Part shown: one piece after another, positions 24,401-33,859 of the stretch
Numbering within the stretch: position 1 is the first letter of the stretch
Layout of the letters: every line of letters starts with the position of its first letter
NCBI RefSeq assembly: GCF_032362555.1
Contig: NC_083527.1
Span: 3,596,001-3,660,000 of the forward strand
Direction of reading: 5' to 3'
DNA from: Amyelois transitella
Lineage: Eukaryota; Arthropoda; Insecta; Lepidoptera; Pyralidae
Length of the DNA: 64,000 bases
Translations under genes and position numbers: made by a program
Notes under the pieces: model-generated
Told to the model about the DNA's origin: nothing
What the model saw: only the letters and a program-made list of their open reading frames with translations
The model's database searches: none

Positions 24401-26503
24401 ATGACACTGTCCGTGGTACTTTTCAACCCGCTTACAATGGCCCTTATGAAGTGGTCAAAAGAGGTCCCAAAGTTTATAAGCTAAAGGTCAAAAATAGAAT
24501 CGTCACAGTATCTATTGATCGGCTAAAACCAGCCTACATGCTGTCTGACATCCCCACTAGTAGCAATAGTAGTGATAGGTATGCTAAAAATATTTTATCC
24601 CCACCATCACTAAGCAAATCTACTGAAACCACTCCTTCCCAAGCAACCACAACCCGTTCTGGTCGACGCGTTAAGTTCCCAGATTATTATCGCCCGTAGA
24701 CACGGTCTCTGGAGGGGAGTGATGTAGGTGACCTACCTACCTTGCATGTATACACACTGATATATATACATTTATCAATTATACATTTTACCATTTTATT
24801 TATACACGTTTATATTTTATAATTTAAACCTTAACAAATTTTATATTTACAATTTATTTATTTACAATATATACACTTTCCTAATTCTAAATATTAATAA
24901 TGTTTACACTTTATATTTACAATCTAAATTCTAATATACATGATATCAATATTGAATATCGTATCGGATGTGCCGTGTACCAGTCAGTTGTAGTCGCGGT
25001 CTTATGGAAACGCGTATTATCCCCGTAGATCAAAACCGGTTTCGCTGGGCGTTGCGCGAGCGCATTCCTCGGCCGCCGTCGCTGACCATCGGCTAGTCGA
25101 GATCATATCCTGACGCGAAGCTCACGTCGCTTGTACATTCACTGCTAACGCTTTGTTTACATTATTACGCACGTACGCAATTAGCTGAACTATCTTTTCT
25201 ATAGCTTATCTTACGAACTTTTCTTTCTATCTGTGCTGTGATCTTTCATTTCTATCTTGCTATTCACTGTGCTTTTATCTTGCCTTCTGTTAAATAAACT
25301 TTATAAACATTTCCGTGAATTAAGTGATTTATTTGCCACCTACACCGGACACTCAATTACAATTAAGGTAACTCCTATATTTTGGCTATACCTAAAAGCG
25401 GTAACAAACTGCACTATATATATGTATGTATGAATGGAAAATATTTCGTTTCTTTATTATCGCAGGCTTGGGCCGAAGCGGTGTCATCGACGCAACCCGG
25501 AGGTTCGTCCCCGGAACACAAGCCCCGTGGGTCCAGTTGGCCCGTCCTGTTGTTCTTCGCCGTGGTCGCCGCTGCGCCCTACATAGTGCTCAGAATGATG
25601 CAGGGACTGTCTAACAGTATAAACGAGAGACGTGAGTGGTTTTCTAGCAAAACTTTGAAGTGTAATAGATTTTTGGAATGGAAATATAAAAACTAGGATA
25701 AAGACGTAGGTATAGGGAATTGAGAGAAATGTCTTCTTCTTCCTCCTGACGTTAGTCCAGGTTACATCCTCTGGCGAGAAGCCCGGGGTGCACCTTTTGA
25801 CCTTGGTTTGGGTGAGTCAGGTTTTTAAACGAAACAACTCCCATTTGACCTGCGCATTGGAATCTAACCCAAATTGGATCATGGTAACACTGTTGCCTGA
25901 ATGCGCAAGTTTCACGATGTTTTTTCTCATCGTAAAAATATTTGTTATCACTCAAACTAATGTACATAATGACAGCTCATTGGGTGGCGAAAGCGAAGTT
26001 CTAGGCTCAGCCTTAAACAGACTCTTAATCTGTATAAATTTAAACATCATGTATGTAACTCATTTATAAATATGAATTATACAAATATTTTTCTTTTTTT
26101 CTGTGAAAGCAGCCTTTGAAGACGGTATGTAGACGTAACAATTATACCCAAATATGTTTGTTAAAACGACAAGCTAATTAAATTTTGTACCATTATTTCA
26201 GTCACCGACCCAACGACCTGGCAACAGCCGCTGAACGCGGTAGCTCAATACGACTACCAAGCTACATCTCCTCAAGAGATCAGCTTCTCAGCCAATCAGG
26301 TGCTGACCCTGGCTCCCCAACACCTTCAGAGTCATCTCTGGAACAGCGGATGGGTCATGGCGACGACAGATAAGCAGCATGCGGGGCTGGTCCCAGTTCC
26401 GTACATAAAAGTCATTAAACCGCCGAGTCCTGACAAAGTAGACTCGAAGGTTGAGAAAGAAAGTGTAGTGGAAATGGATAAACATTTTGAGAATGAATTG
26501 TAA
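15459..26503 (+). CDS. Pex13: Peroxin-13, peroxisomal import docking protein
   Basis: Five exons join in phase: 15459-15835, 16623-16759, 17972-18108, 25466-25631 and 26202-26503 (TAA), giving 372 residues, a usual length for the family. Pex13 is a peroxisomal membrane protein that binds the cargo receptor Pex5 and docking partner Pex14 during matrix protein import. In order: a proline-rich stretch PPPLPPRP at residues 43-50; a Tyr-Gly/Met-Gly-rich domain at about 58-118; helical segments from exons 2 and 3; a hydrophobic membrane segment in exon 4 (about 242-262, [17 protein letters not shown]); and a C-terminal SH3 domain in exon 5 (about 284-345, from AVAQYDYQA to [10 protein letters not shown]). 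All introns are GT-AG. The start is the first ATG after an upstream in-frame stop. Intron 3 (7.4 kb) is swollen by a sense-orientation LTR retrotransposon. Confidence 0.95.
16905..17070 (-). repeat. RTE-tailed SINE (family A) in Pex13 intron 2
   Basis: Reverse-strand copy with CCCTTGCGGGGTAGACA, GTCTTGAAAAAACTGAAAGG and CCTTAGTCGCCTTTTG in family order. Moderately diverged. Confidence 0.75.
17091..17950. mobile_element. Unclassified lepidopteran interspersed element in Pex13 intron 2
   Basis: About 860 bp opening with CACTAGCTGACCCGCGCAAC and closing with ACTTTGTTTTATACTATG then TAGTG. Both ends are ones I recognise from abundant repeats in moth and butterfly genomes. No coding capacity. The ends form a 5-bp inversion (CACTA/TAGTG), but I see no flanking target duplication, so the class is uncertain. 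It stops 21 bp before the Pex13 exon 3 boundary. Confidence 0.5.
18125..18262 (+). repeat. RTE-tailed SINE fragment beside Pex13 exon 3
   Basis: It contains AAGGGATAGGCTTAAAAAC, GCAACCTGTCACTATTTGAA and CATTCAGTCTTTTCAA in family order and is truncated at both ends. It begins 16 nt after the last base of exon 3. Confidence 0.8.
19089..19327 (-). repeat. RTE-tailed SINE (family A), near complete
   Basis: Reverse-strand copy running from GACGTCTATATCCCTTGC to GGTGCCGGGAACCACACG, the family's 5' terminus. It lies in Pex13 intron 3. Confidence 0.85.
19376..19510 (-). repeat. RTE LINE 3' fragment
   Basis: GCCTCTTTCCGGGAAAGGTA, GGCAGAGACTTAACC and ATAACTCCTTTCATGCAAGC match the 3' end of the RTE ORF on the minus strand. 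It lies in Pex13 intron 3. Confidence 0.75.
19740..19845 (+). repeat. RTE LINE 3' fragment
   Basis: Very close to the terminal ~100 nt of the RTE at 33860-37278, including GATCGTGGCAAGTGGAAAGA and GTGATTTTATGTAT. Recent in appearance. Pex13 intron 3. Confidence 0.85.
19852..20003 (-). repeat. 3' end of a second LINE family, split by the Gypsy element
   Basis: Read on the minus strand this is a LINE 3' end finishing in AATAAAAATTTTGAATTTG. The same sequence occurs at 46790-46960 and, inverted, at about 40008-40165. The continuation GGTAACAAACTGCAC is at 25401-25415, on the far side of the LTR element, so the retrotransposon inserted into this older fragment. Confidence 0.75.
20004..20677 (+). 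repeat. 5' LTR of the Gypsy element
   Basis: 674 bp starting TGTAGGTGACC and ending ACCTAAA, so the 3' terminus is not the canonical CA. It contains a polyadenylation-type AATAAA near 20573 and a GC-richer core (about 20250-20420). Shared with 24723-25396. Confidence 0.93.
20679..20692 (+). other. Primer-binding-like site
   Basis: TGGTGACCCCGACC follows the 5' LTR directly. The opening TGG complements a tRNA CCA end. Which tRNA primes it cannot be settled from this window. Confidence 0.6.
20708..21583 (+). CDS. Gag of the Gypsy element
   Basis: 291 residues from ATG at 20708, the first ATG after the LTR, to TAA at 21581-21583. It forms the particle that packages the element's RNA. The N-terminal half is a capsid-like helical domain ([20 protein letters not shown], then [20 protein letters not shown]). 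A short helix follows ([18 protein letters not shown]), then an Arg/Ser/Asn-rich basic tract. The C-terminus has a Cys/His cluster [18 protein letters not shown], an arthropod Gypsy variant rather than a classical CCHC knuckle. The stop overlaps the pol start as TAATG. Confidence 0.9.
   Translation: MASDSEESMKSVQREKSASDFGQRDTTEARVSTVPSDVYRVGVRIAPFWPDKPMIWFAQLEGQFLISNITADTTKFYYVISQLDNQYAAEVEDIIVSPPATNKYEKLKSELIKRLSASKEKKVKQLLMHEELGDRKPSQFLRHLQHLAGPGVPEDFVRTIWTSRLPHNMQQVIASQASSPIETLADLADRIQDIAPPAPTVASTSSSNHSAITMEDMAKQIAELTRQVKALTAHNRSRSQNRSNYGNRNRSRSNSRYRKQPLCWYHAKFGGKARKCITPCDFKTENSQGSR
21583..24699 (+). CDS. Pol polyprotein of the Gypsy element
   Basis: 1038 uninterrupted residues. Aspartic protease first, with DTGS at 27-30. 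Reverse transcriptase has LVKAYHQIP and the catalytic YLDD at about 327-330. RNase H starts near [15 protein letters not shown] (about 478) and includes [18 protein letters not shown]. Integrase has an HHCC zinc module (HCFSHPG...CLACQ, about 668-708) and a D,D(35)E core (D in HIDLIGP near 734, D in VSDRG near 793, E in GLVERF near 829). A GPY-type module (YNGPYEVV) follows. No chromodomain is seen. All catalytic residues are present, so the element may still be competent. The frame is -1 relative to gag; the nearest upstream in-frame stop is TAA at 21553. Confidence 0.95.
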   Translation: MATDDCPQMTGRLFVVDSRSKVQFLIDTGSDLCVIPRYMINERRAKSNYELCAANGSTINTYGSVQLNLNLGLRRDFPWQFIVADVTKAIIGVDFLSFYNLIVDIRNRRLIDSSTNISTFASISFTESAVPSVKVLTGEGRYFNILGEFPQITRPAGTPHSPKHNTVHYIRTTPGPPVSCSPRRLAPDKLKIAKLEFNAMLANGTARPSDSPWASPLHLTPKKDNSWRPCGDYRQLNSRTIPDKYPIRHIHDFANNLSGCNVFSTIDLVKAYHQIPVFADDIPKTAITTPFGLYEFPYMTFGLRNAGQTFQRFVDEMTRGLDFCFPYLDDFLIFSKTETEHEDHLRQIFSRMKEYGILINTAKCVFGKPEVSFLGYTISHSGAKPLKNKVQAIADFPLPTTIKQLRRFLGMINFYRRFLPKSAQIQAPLNALLVGSVKGLEPVNITGDALRAFNECKESLANAAMLAHPDPQAKLALTTDASDIAIGAVLQQHINNSWQPLAFFSRKLSPSQQRYSTYDRELLSIYESIKYFRFMLEARHFVIYTDHKPLCFAFHERKANCSPRQYRHLDYISQFTTDIRHVAGKDNVVADTLSRVEELQMPVDLELLAKSQKSDPELSKILQGETSLRLEKTTVPGSRSFLYCDVSTPTPRPFVTNEFRQQIFRHLHCFSHPGANASAKLVAQRYVWPSMRKDCREWSKACLACQRAKVNRHVSSPLGTLDLPKARFKYVHIDLIGPLLPSAGFRYCLTAVDRFTRWPEAVPLVEITAEAVAKAFVSNWISRYGCPTDIVSDRGKQFESSLFQQLAKQIGFRHRKTTAYHPQCNGLVERFHRQLKTAITCHSDVNWTETLPLVLLGIRNAIKEDLQATPSELLYGETLRMPGDFFGDKSVCHTTDIRDFAARLRSFATNLQPVSTSHHNKDKVFIYKDLDTSSHVYVRDDTVRGTFQPAYNGPYEVVKRGPKVYKLKVKNRIVTVSIDRLKPAYMLSDIPTSSNSSDRYAKNILSPPSLSKSTETTPSQATTTRSGRRVKFPDYYRP
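24711..24722 (+). other. Polypurine tract of the Gypsy element
   Basis: GGAGGGGAGTGA immediately precedes the 3' LTR, the place from which plus-strand DNA synthesis is primed in LTR elements. Confidence 0.75.
24723..25396 (+). repeat. 3' LTR of the Gypsy element
   Basis: Same length and, by eye, same sequence as 20004-20677. It ends only 69 bp before the Pex13 exon 4 acceptor and carries the AATAAA found in the 5' copy. Confidence 0.93.
25733..25950 (-). repeat. SINE family B, 3' portion, in Pex13 intron 4
   Basis: On the minus strand it reads AAAAACATCGTGAAACTTGC, then the AACCTGACTCACCCAAACC block, AAGGTGCACCCCGGGCTTC and a GAAGAAGAAG end. This is the same order as in the fuller copy at 6283-6759. 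Confidence 0.65.
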
Positions 26504-28289
26504 ATGACGATACTTACTTTGAATAAGTTACCGCGTTGTTGACGCGATTTTACTTTGCGCTACCAACGTTGTATATGTGGGTGGGCTTACTCATATTGAA
26601 AAACTCAAACGTTAGCCGTTATTGTGAAAGAATACACCAAATATTAAACTAGCAGACTCTGCCCCCGCTATGAGTTTAGTAACTTATACTACTGCGAATT
26701 TTAAGCCTTCTCTCTCTGTCCCACCAGGGGCGGCATATTGCGGCAAAGTTAAATTGTGGTTTACTTATATTGTAAGAATTCCACCGCTAATATTTTTACG
26801 TAAGGCAGAAGAATTTTAGAAACTGTCGCATCAAATCTATTAATAAAGACCGGTTGGATGGGGCACATTTTTAAAGCTACCTATATAGTTAATTTCATTG
26901 GTATGGAAACTTATTACAAATACCTACCATTCCTGACGCGATTTCAGGGGTGTAAAATGTTTAAACTGTTTATTGAAATTGTTTTAATCCTTGCAATCTC
27001 TGTGATACACGAGAAATATTAGGAAATAGTAAATGATAGACAAATGATGAATATTCAAATATATAACGAAATATCCAGTACTAGGTTTATCACTGTGGGG
27101 GCAATAAAAAAATATTAAGTTCTTTTAAGTAGTTGTACTTAGTGCTATGTTTACACGTAAACTATACCACTATTGAGAATACTTCTACATACATAAAAGT
27201 TGAGTATTCCTTGTTTGTATATTAGTGGCGCCTCCTTTTCATTTCGAACTGTATCTTGTTAGTAAGGTGTAAAATTTGTGTATAATATTTTTTAATTTTA
27301 TATTTTCCTCAGACTGTTTTGCATTTCCAAAGCCTTAATTTATAAATTTGCGTCAAAATGTTGAGATTTTAAATGTCACAAAGTGTGTAAAATGAATTGA
27401 CCATTTACTTACATGGCAGCATCCAGTTGTCAACCAATTGGGTTGGTAGTAAGTTTAGGTATTGCCATATAAAAAGGATATTAGGAACTAAAATTAGCGT
27501 TGTTATTTTATGTTGCGAAGTTGCAATTGTTGTATGTACCTTTTATTGTAAATATATAGCTTTACTTGTCAAATATAATTTAATCCATAATAATATATTT
27601 TGCATTTCAGTTAACTTTAATGGTTTACTAATTATTCAAAGATGTTTTACCTTTATTCTAGTCCACATGTTTTCTACCTTTTTATCATATTCCGTCTTCG
27701 GTGTCGCTTAGTTAATTCCAATTTATATTCAAAATAAATATTATGAAATACTTTGGGTATGTAATGTGACGAGAAAATAAAAACAAAATGTTTATTAAAT
27801 TACTTAGCAATAAGCTCTCTGGTGCATGGTTACGAGATTAGTTGTCTCGAGTTAATTAAAAAAGGGATGGACTGATTTTATTACTTATCAATAATAAAGT
27901 TAAATTTTAAAGAAATGTTTTTATATTACTCCCTGTTCTTCAGTGTGAAAATGCTTTGGTCACGTGAATATTTGGGGATGAAACGACCATTATATTCTCA
28001 TACACATGTCTTGTGTCTTATTTTCGGGCTTTGAAAAAAAACAGACCTTCTGATGAGGGTCTTTTTCTTTTAAACGTTTATTTTAAATAATACATTGAAG
28101 TTCCTTTCCACTTGAGCACCTAGATCGAACGTCAGGCAATTTATCTTAGTATATGGTATGTATGTTTATTTATTAATAAGTTAATACATTATATATTTAG
28201 TGGGGAGATACATGTCTATTTATTTGTATTTATCTTAGTATATTATTGCTAATGTCTCAGCGACTTGCCGTTTTTTTTTTACTTAAATA
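26504..28289 (+). other. Pex13 3' UTR and downstream intergenic DNA
   Basis: Candidate polyadenylation signals AATAAA occur at 26842 and 27733. No further ORF with domain support. The true 3' end cannot be chosen without transcript data. Confidence 0.5.
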
Positions 28290-28430
28290 TCAAGTTCCTT
28301 TGCTTGCCGGTTGACAAGAAGGCATCCCTTCATGGGATAAGTCCGCCATTACAAGTGATTTATTTCTTTTATAACTAGGTATATACTACCTGTATACAGT
28401 CTGAATTTCTGTGCAATAAAGATATTATAC
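28290..28430 (+). repeat. LINE 3' terminal fragment
   Basis: TTGCTTGCCGGTTGACAAG, CATCCCTTCATGGGATAAGT and a terminal GTGCAATAAAGATATT match a non-LTR 3' end I recognise as frequent in Lepidoptera. It lies in the Pex13-RpS7 intergenic gap. Confidence 0.5.
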
Positions 28431-28724
28431 GTTAGTGACAGGTTAATGTTTTCTTTCACGTTTAAAGTGCTGAAGCAAATTGATATAGCAAGATATGGTG
28501 AGATGACACGGCTTCAGCTAAATTGCCACCAATAGTTAGTTATGGTTTGTATGAACAGGTGTCAATTCTTTATGAGCGACTAATTGACAAACCATGTCAT
28601 CTACGACGTTTTTATCGCCCGATAAATTATCGCTGTTTCGCTTTTTATTATGACTTGAAGCGACGTGAAGCCCCGTCGGGGTTCGTATGCATATCAGAAA
28701 TGAAAGATAAAATAAGTTTTTATG

Positions 28725-28730
28725 TTTATT
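28725..28730 (-). terminator. RpS7 polyadenylation signal
   Basis: AATAAA on the minus strand, 19 nt beyond the RpS7 stop codon, implying a very short 3' UTR as is usual for ribosomal protein mRNAs. Confidence 0.7.
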
Positions 28731-28748
28731 GTAAAGTCATAGTCTAAT

Positions 28749-31501
28749 TTACAAGTAGGGCTCCGGGAACTCGAAGGTGACTTCGCGACCCGTCAGCTTC
28801 TTGTACACGGACTGGAAGGTGTCCACCTGAAAACAAATTTATATATAAATAACAAGGCAACTGAATGTCAGCGATCCATTATGGAGTAGATTCCTCTGAA
28901 AGGTTTTAGAGGTCAGAGTTGCTTTGTGTAGAAACTTGACTTAACCATTGCTGGGTCATGGTTAAAGACGAAATAATTTTATAATAACTACAAAAATATA
29001 TATAGCTCCCAGTTCAATAGTGCATTACTGAATGCACCACAAAATATTATAGAGAAAATTCACAATTACAAATATATTTTCCTTGTGTTTTCATCACTTG
29101 ACTTGACTTTCAAACAATGTGTATCTGTGTGATTTAACATAAACAATCGCCTGCAGAAAAGAACATAATTTTGGTTAATATGAAAAGGTCATGTTTCTCT
29201 GCAGGTGATGACTGTACACAAATAAACCTTGGATGGATATAAAATAATATTTCTTTACCTTGTGTTCAATAGTGGTCTGCTGATTCTTGTCGAGGTGCAC
29301 TTTGATGAGCTGTGAGCCATCCAACTTGATCCTGATGCGCTTGCCCACAATCTCAGCAGGGAAAACTAAGTCCTCCAAGATAGCGTCATATACCGACGTT
29401 AGGGTCCTGAAGGTAAAAAAAGATGTTATAGGATGTATTATTACTGTGGATGGAATGTAATGGCCCCTATGTAGTATTTATAGTTGTCAATGGAGACAAG
29501 GTAAAGTAGAACAAAAATGACCTGGATTTAATCCTGGTTACATACTCGCATCTCTTTAGAGGAACACAGATTGCCAAGTTAAGTTTTTACACCAAAGGAC
29601 CCCAGTCATAATGGTTCAGAACCTAACTCATATTGGTTCATGGTTACTGGCAGTGTTGTTTGCCTTTGTTCTCAACCATCTGGAGAAGGACCAAGAGCTT
29701 TTGACCTCTAAAACCTTTGCAGGGGAATCTAATCCATTGATCATGGTTATGACACCTGCCTCCACCTGATTCCTTTTGCCTAAAGGTGAAGCCTTCCTCA
29801 TGATCACTCCCACCCCCACACTTAATTAGAAAAGAGTAAAAGTTTATGGTAATGTTCAAATTTATACATGTGTCTCATATTATTTGGGTGTCTTATCTGT
29901 TTGACAATTGACAGTCAACATACATTATTATCAGTAGCAAAGGGCTAAGGTTCCTATCAATAGCATAATAATTTGTATAGTATCACTTTTACTCACATGG
30001 TCTGTACGACAATACCCCAAGATTTGAAAGCTACAGCTGACTACACAAAATTTGTGAGTTCAGTTTCAGTCATCCTCATGATGTTTTTATCATTGTGCTC
30101 CCATTGGAGAGACGGGTGGGGGCCTTTGACCACAAACCAGAAATGGGAGTCATAGAATGACTGCCATTGCCATATGCATTCTATGAACCAGATAACTTAG
30201 ATCAAATCTGCTTGTATGTAGTCGTTCTTGTGATAGTTCATTTACTATAATGACATTTGACCATTTCAAATGGTGTGAATATTGGGTTGCGAGAAGCCAG
30301 AATAAAGTTGGACACATTAAATAGCCTGTTTAGCCAATGAAGACCTGACTCATTTTTACTTAATTTTTTTAATATTTAAAAATTTGTGTGCTTCAAGACT
30401 CACATGGCCATCTTGCATTTGAGAACTAGTGACTCAACTGAACAATGCACGAGGTCTGGCCTTTTTAACCAAATGTTAGCTAAGCTGAACATGGCCTATC
30501 ATATCAAGATTGTGGCTCTGACTACCCCACAAAGGATATAGACATGACATATGTTTGTATGTTAGAACAAACTTGCAATTCTGTCTAGCATTTCAGTTGG
30601 CACGCTGATAACCCTAGCCTGCCATGATGAATGTGATGATAAAATAAGAAAAATAAGTTACCTGGATCGTGGCCTCTTTTGTTTGTTAGCTACACGTGTC
30701 TTGTGGCTAGGCTTGGGGAGGATTTTGCGATCACCAATGAATACTACGTGTTTGCCGCTGAACTTCTTTTCCAATTCCCGCACCAGGCGGATCTGAATCT
30801 TTTGGAATGCCTTCAGCTTGGGCATGGGCACGTAGATGATGATTGACTGGAATTTAAAATAATATGAGACATTAATATGATATCAATAATTTCTTGTTTA
30901 GTACAATGATCAACTGTATCTGTAATATCAGTATTATTAGGGATGAATGTATGAAGCTCTTCGAATCATAAGTAGGTATAAAACAAAGTTATATTTTTAG
31001 GCCACAAATGGGTAAAATAAAAGGGGCTGTACAAAGTGGATAGTTCTATTAATGCAAATAGTGTCTTCAATGGTAGTAAAGTAAATACCTAATTACTATT
31101 TACTTAGTGACAAAGCTGGAGACTGAACTAAAGAATTGTACATGGAAAGATACTAATGATCAAAAAAGGATTTGAGTAACCTACTACAAAATTGGTAATT
31201 AACACATGATACCGGAGCTCTTTAAAAAAAATAACATTCAAACATAACCTTTGATGTACAAACGATTTTGAACACTTTTATAAGACCATGCAATACTATA
31301 TTCATATGTGTTTATAAATAACAGCATTGCCAAACTAACCTTTTTATTGTGTAGTTCAATTTCCTTAGCTTTAGTAATGTAAAGCTCCCTCAGTTGAGCT
31401 TTTAGGTCAGAGTTGGTCTCCAACTCGACCAGCGCCTGCGAGATCGAGGTCTCGAACGGGTCAGCCTCCGCGGCACCAGCTTTAATGATTTTCGTACTCA
31501 T
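28749..31501 (-). CDS. RpS7: 40S ribosomal protein S7 (eS7)
   Basis: Four coding exons on the minus strand join in phase: 31501-31340, 30846-30662, 29406-29259 and 28826-28749 (TAA), giving 190 residues, the family's usual size. The protein is a component of the small cytosolic ribosomal subunit. Diagnostic segments are [20 protein letters not shown] at the start, [54 protein letters not shown] and the C-terminus [12 protein letters not shown]. The start codon directly abuts an acceptor (TTTCCAG|ATG), so the 5' UTR lies on at least one upstream exon. All coding introns are GT-AG. Introns 2 and 3 contain SINE family B fragments. Confidence 0.97.
28862..28978 (+). repeat. SINE family B fragment in RpS7 intron 3
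   Basis: GGTTTTAGAGGTCAGAGTTG and its surroundings match, on the opposite strand, the copy at 29640-29830 in the next intron. Diverged. Confidence 0.5.
29530..29830 (-). repeat. SINE family B fragment in RpS7 intron 2
   Basis: Minus-strand sequence with ATGATCAATGGATTAGATTC, CCTGCAAAGGTTTTAGAGGT and CCTTCTCCAGATGG. Part of the body of family B. Open frames here are repeat sequence, not genes. Confidence 0.5.
30472..30562 (+). repeat. RTE-tailed SINE (family A), 3' end, in RpS7 intron 2
   Basis: AAGCTGAACATGGCCTATCA, GGCTCTGACTACCCCAC and AAGGATATAGACATGACATA followed by TGTTTGTATG form the family's last ~90 nt. Confidence 0.7.
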
Positions 31502-31876
31502 CTGGAAAGCGCAAACACCAAAACTTTCAAACACACTTCACCGTATAGGTTAGAAAACTTTTATGACAACAATACTTTAGAATTCTGTTTTTTCACTCAA
31601 AATTACTCGCATCATTTGATTGCTAGTTATATTAGAAGCACCAAACATAAAATAGTTTTAAAAAATAATCACTATTTCACTTCGAGAAATAAAAACAACG
31701 TTGAAGATTGAGACCGAAATAGTCACCCGACAAAATCCTTAAAATCATTACCGTTAACAATTGATTATAACCAAAACTAGATTCCTGGATTAATAGAAAA
31801 CTTATGTTTTGCAATATTTTAGAGATAAAAGGTAAAAAATTATAAAAATTATCTAAAAATTCACAATGACGGCTAC

Positions 31877-31905
31877 CTTGAATACCTATCGGGAGCGAAA
31901 GAGAT
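31877..31905 (-). promoter_or_regulatory. Candidate RpS7 5' UTR exon with TOP-like start
   Basis: On the minus strand a pyrimidine tract CTCTTTCGCTCCC begins a short stretch ending ATTCAAG|GTAGCC, a usable splice donor. A terminal oligopyrimidine start and a tiny first exon are usual for ribosomal protein genes, and an intron must end at the ATG (31502). The pairing is inference. Confidence 0.5.
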
Positions 31906-31979
31906 AGAAAATAAATAAATGTTGCCATCCATGCGCGTGTCAGCAACAATTATTTTTTTATTTTTTATTTCCAGTGTTT

Positions 31980-32998
31980 CAATATTCCTAGAGCCTATAT
32001 TTTTCCGTATATGAACAACGGTTGCTAGAACAAATTTAAACTGTTTTTATTGAAGAAGTAGTATTTATTTAATTTATGTTTTATTTTTATTAGTGCAGAA
32101 ACTTTTTGTATTGTATTTAGCTCATCCTCGTCCGAAATATAATTTGATAGACCCTTAAGAATGATTTTTCTTTCTTTCTTTCTTTCTTTCTTATCAAATC
32201 TGTCTTTCCAGTTTAATTCCTATATTTTCAATTCGTTATCTCTCCTTTAAATATTGTTTCAGTATCACCTTTACTGACAATTATTATTTCCTCTGTGTCC
32301 GTTTCCTGCTTCGATGCAACGATTATGGAATGCAGTGTTATGCTCCCAAAGTTGCTGCACCCGTGGTTACTATAATAGACCTGCCGAGAAGGAACACTCT
32401 TATTCCCAATTAATCCAATATTGTTTAATTTTAAAAGCCATAATATGATTGTAATGTATTTTATAATTTTTTTACTCAAGTGTAGTTTTGTTTGTGATTT
32501 TTACAAACTACCTAGTACCTACCTACGTTAAATTTTGACAACGTCGACGATTGTCATTGATGAATGTCATCTCTATGGATGTCGTTGTCACAAACTGCCA
32601 AAATAAAATAATCACGGACGGAGCTTCCAAAACTAAACAACAAACAAAAATGTTTCTTTCTATTATTTGAAGAAAAATCATTCTCTATCTCCAGAAAATT
32701 AAAAACTAATTGAAATACAACTTTTTCATGGGCGAAGGCAAAACAGGGCACTGAACTGTTGTGTTGAATGTAATATACATTCAATTTTTGTTTTTATTCA
32801 ATTTCTGTCTGTACAGCCGAAGCTGTAAAGTTAAATAATTTCGTTACATATATCTTATAAAAGAAAAGGAAGTTTCTTGTAAGTATCCACACTATCTGCC
32901 CAGATTTTGTTTTTTAATCTGTACCCACTTCTACTACAAACTAGGTACCTTAATAATATTATTGAAAATGTATTCTTTAAAATTATTTACTTTATTCT
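31980..32998. other. Intergenic DNA with microsatellite
   Basis: A (TTTC)n microsatellite lies at about 32165-32192. The minus-strand frame at 32228-32479 has no recognisable domain. No gene is called. Confidence 0.45.
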
Positions 32999-33120
32999 TT
33001 GAATGTGGACGAAGCGAAAGAAGTATGCAGAGATCGTGGCAAGTGGAAAGAGGTAGTCTCTGCCTACCCCTCCGGGAAAGAGGCGTGATTTTATGTATGT
33101 ATGTATGTATGTATGTATTC
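32999..33120 (+). repeat. RTE LINE 3' fragment with (ATGT)n tail
   Basis: Nearly identical to the final ~100 nt of the RTE at 33860-37278 in inverse orientation, ending in four or more ATGT units. A young 5'-truncated copy lying 740 bp from its full-length relative. Confidence 0.88.
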
Positions 33121-33363
33121 TTTAATTTCAGATTCATTTCTTGTTTATAACAATTGTGTAAATAAACCTTGGATACATCCGCTATGCGCTGGTTATATGC
33201 GAAGTTCAGTTTGTTACGTATTCCTCAAATATGAGACCACTTGCTAATGGGTAAGTGATTGAAATTTGTTTTTTTTTTATATTATATGTTCAAACAAAAG
33301 GATATCCTTTTTCTTTTGTTTCCTATCTAGATGTCAACCTTCATTTAACCAATTTACATGTGA

Positions 33364-33605
33364 TCACCTTTTCCCTAGAGGGGTAGGCAGAGACTACATT
33401 TTTTGCTTCATCCATATTCATAACCATTTTCGTGCAATCATGGTGGTTTCTGGAATACTCTTGACCTTTCGCTAGGATGTCCTTAATGGATCATGGATTA
33501 GCTAATTTCCGAGGTACCTTCCAGGGACTATCACAGAGACCCCAAGGGCAAATGGGCAATAAAGGTTAATAATTTGATAAACATTTGTCTAGGCCTTCCT
33601 ACGCC
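33364..33605 (-). repeat. RTE LINE 3' fragment, older
   Basis: CCCTAGAGGGGTAGGCAGAG, CATGGTGGTTTCTGGAATAC and GTCTAGGCCTTCCTACGCC follow the order of the RTE 3' region, with substitutions and small gaps. Confidence 0.75.
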
Positions 33606-33859
33606 AAGGTTTTTATTCACACTCCTTTTATATTTGCTTAGTTAACCACAAATATATGTTGGGAATATAAACTAAAAAGCTCTGTTTTTGAGTGAAATAA
33701 AGTGGCACTGCTAGCAGTTTTTAATCACTTAAAAAGTTTAACATACCTTTTCTGTGATAAATAAATATATACGGGACAAATTACACAGATTGAGTTAGCC
33801 TCTAAGTAAGTTCGAGACTTGTGTTATGAGATACTAACTCAACAATATTTTATTTTATA

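Larger units (their letters stand above)
20004..25396 (+). mobile_element. Complete Ty3/Gypsy-type LTR retrotransposon
   Basis: A 5.39-kb element with two 674-bp LTRs that look identical base for base by eye, a primer-binding-like site, two intact ORFs (gag and pol), a polypurine tract and a short target duplication (AGCG at 20000-20003 and 25397-25400; five bases AAGCG if the LTR ends one base earlier). The domain order protease-RT-RNase H-integrase is that of Ty3/Gypsy. There is no envelope ORF. It sits in sense orientation in Pex13 intron 3. Identical LTRs and intact frames indicate a very recent insertion, possibly still polymorphic. Confidence 0.95.

Noticed and set aside
29628-29859. 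Overlapping minus-strand ORFs in RpS7 intron 2
   Set aside because: They translate SINE family B sequence, which recurs at 28862-28978 and elsewhere.
28827-31339. snoRNA genes in RpS7 introns
   Set aside because: A box C-like GTGATGA occurs on the minus strand near 29092-29098, but no box D or closing stem lies at a proper distance. The clearer GGTGATGACT at about 29205 is on the wrong strand for the host intron.
32228-32479. 83-codon minus-strand ORF
   Set aside because: No recognisable domain, no splice context and no conserved composition.
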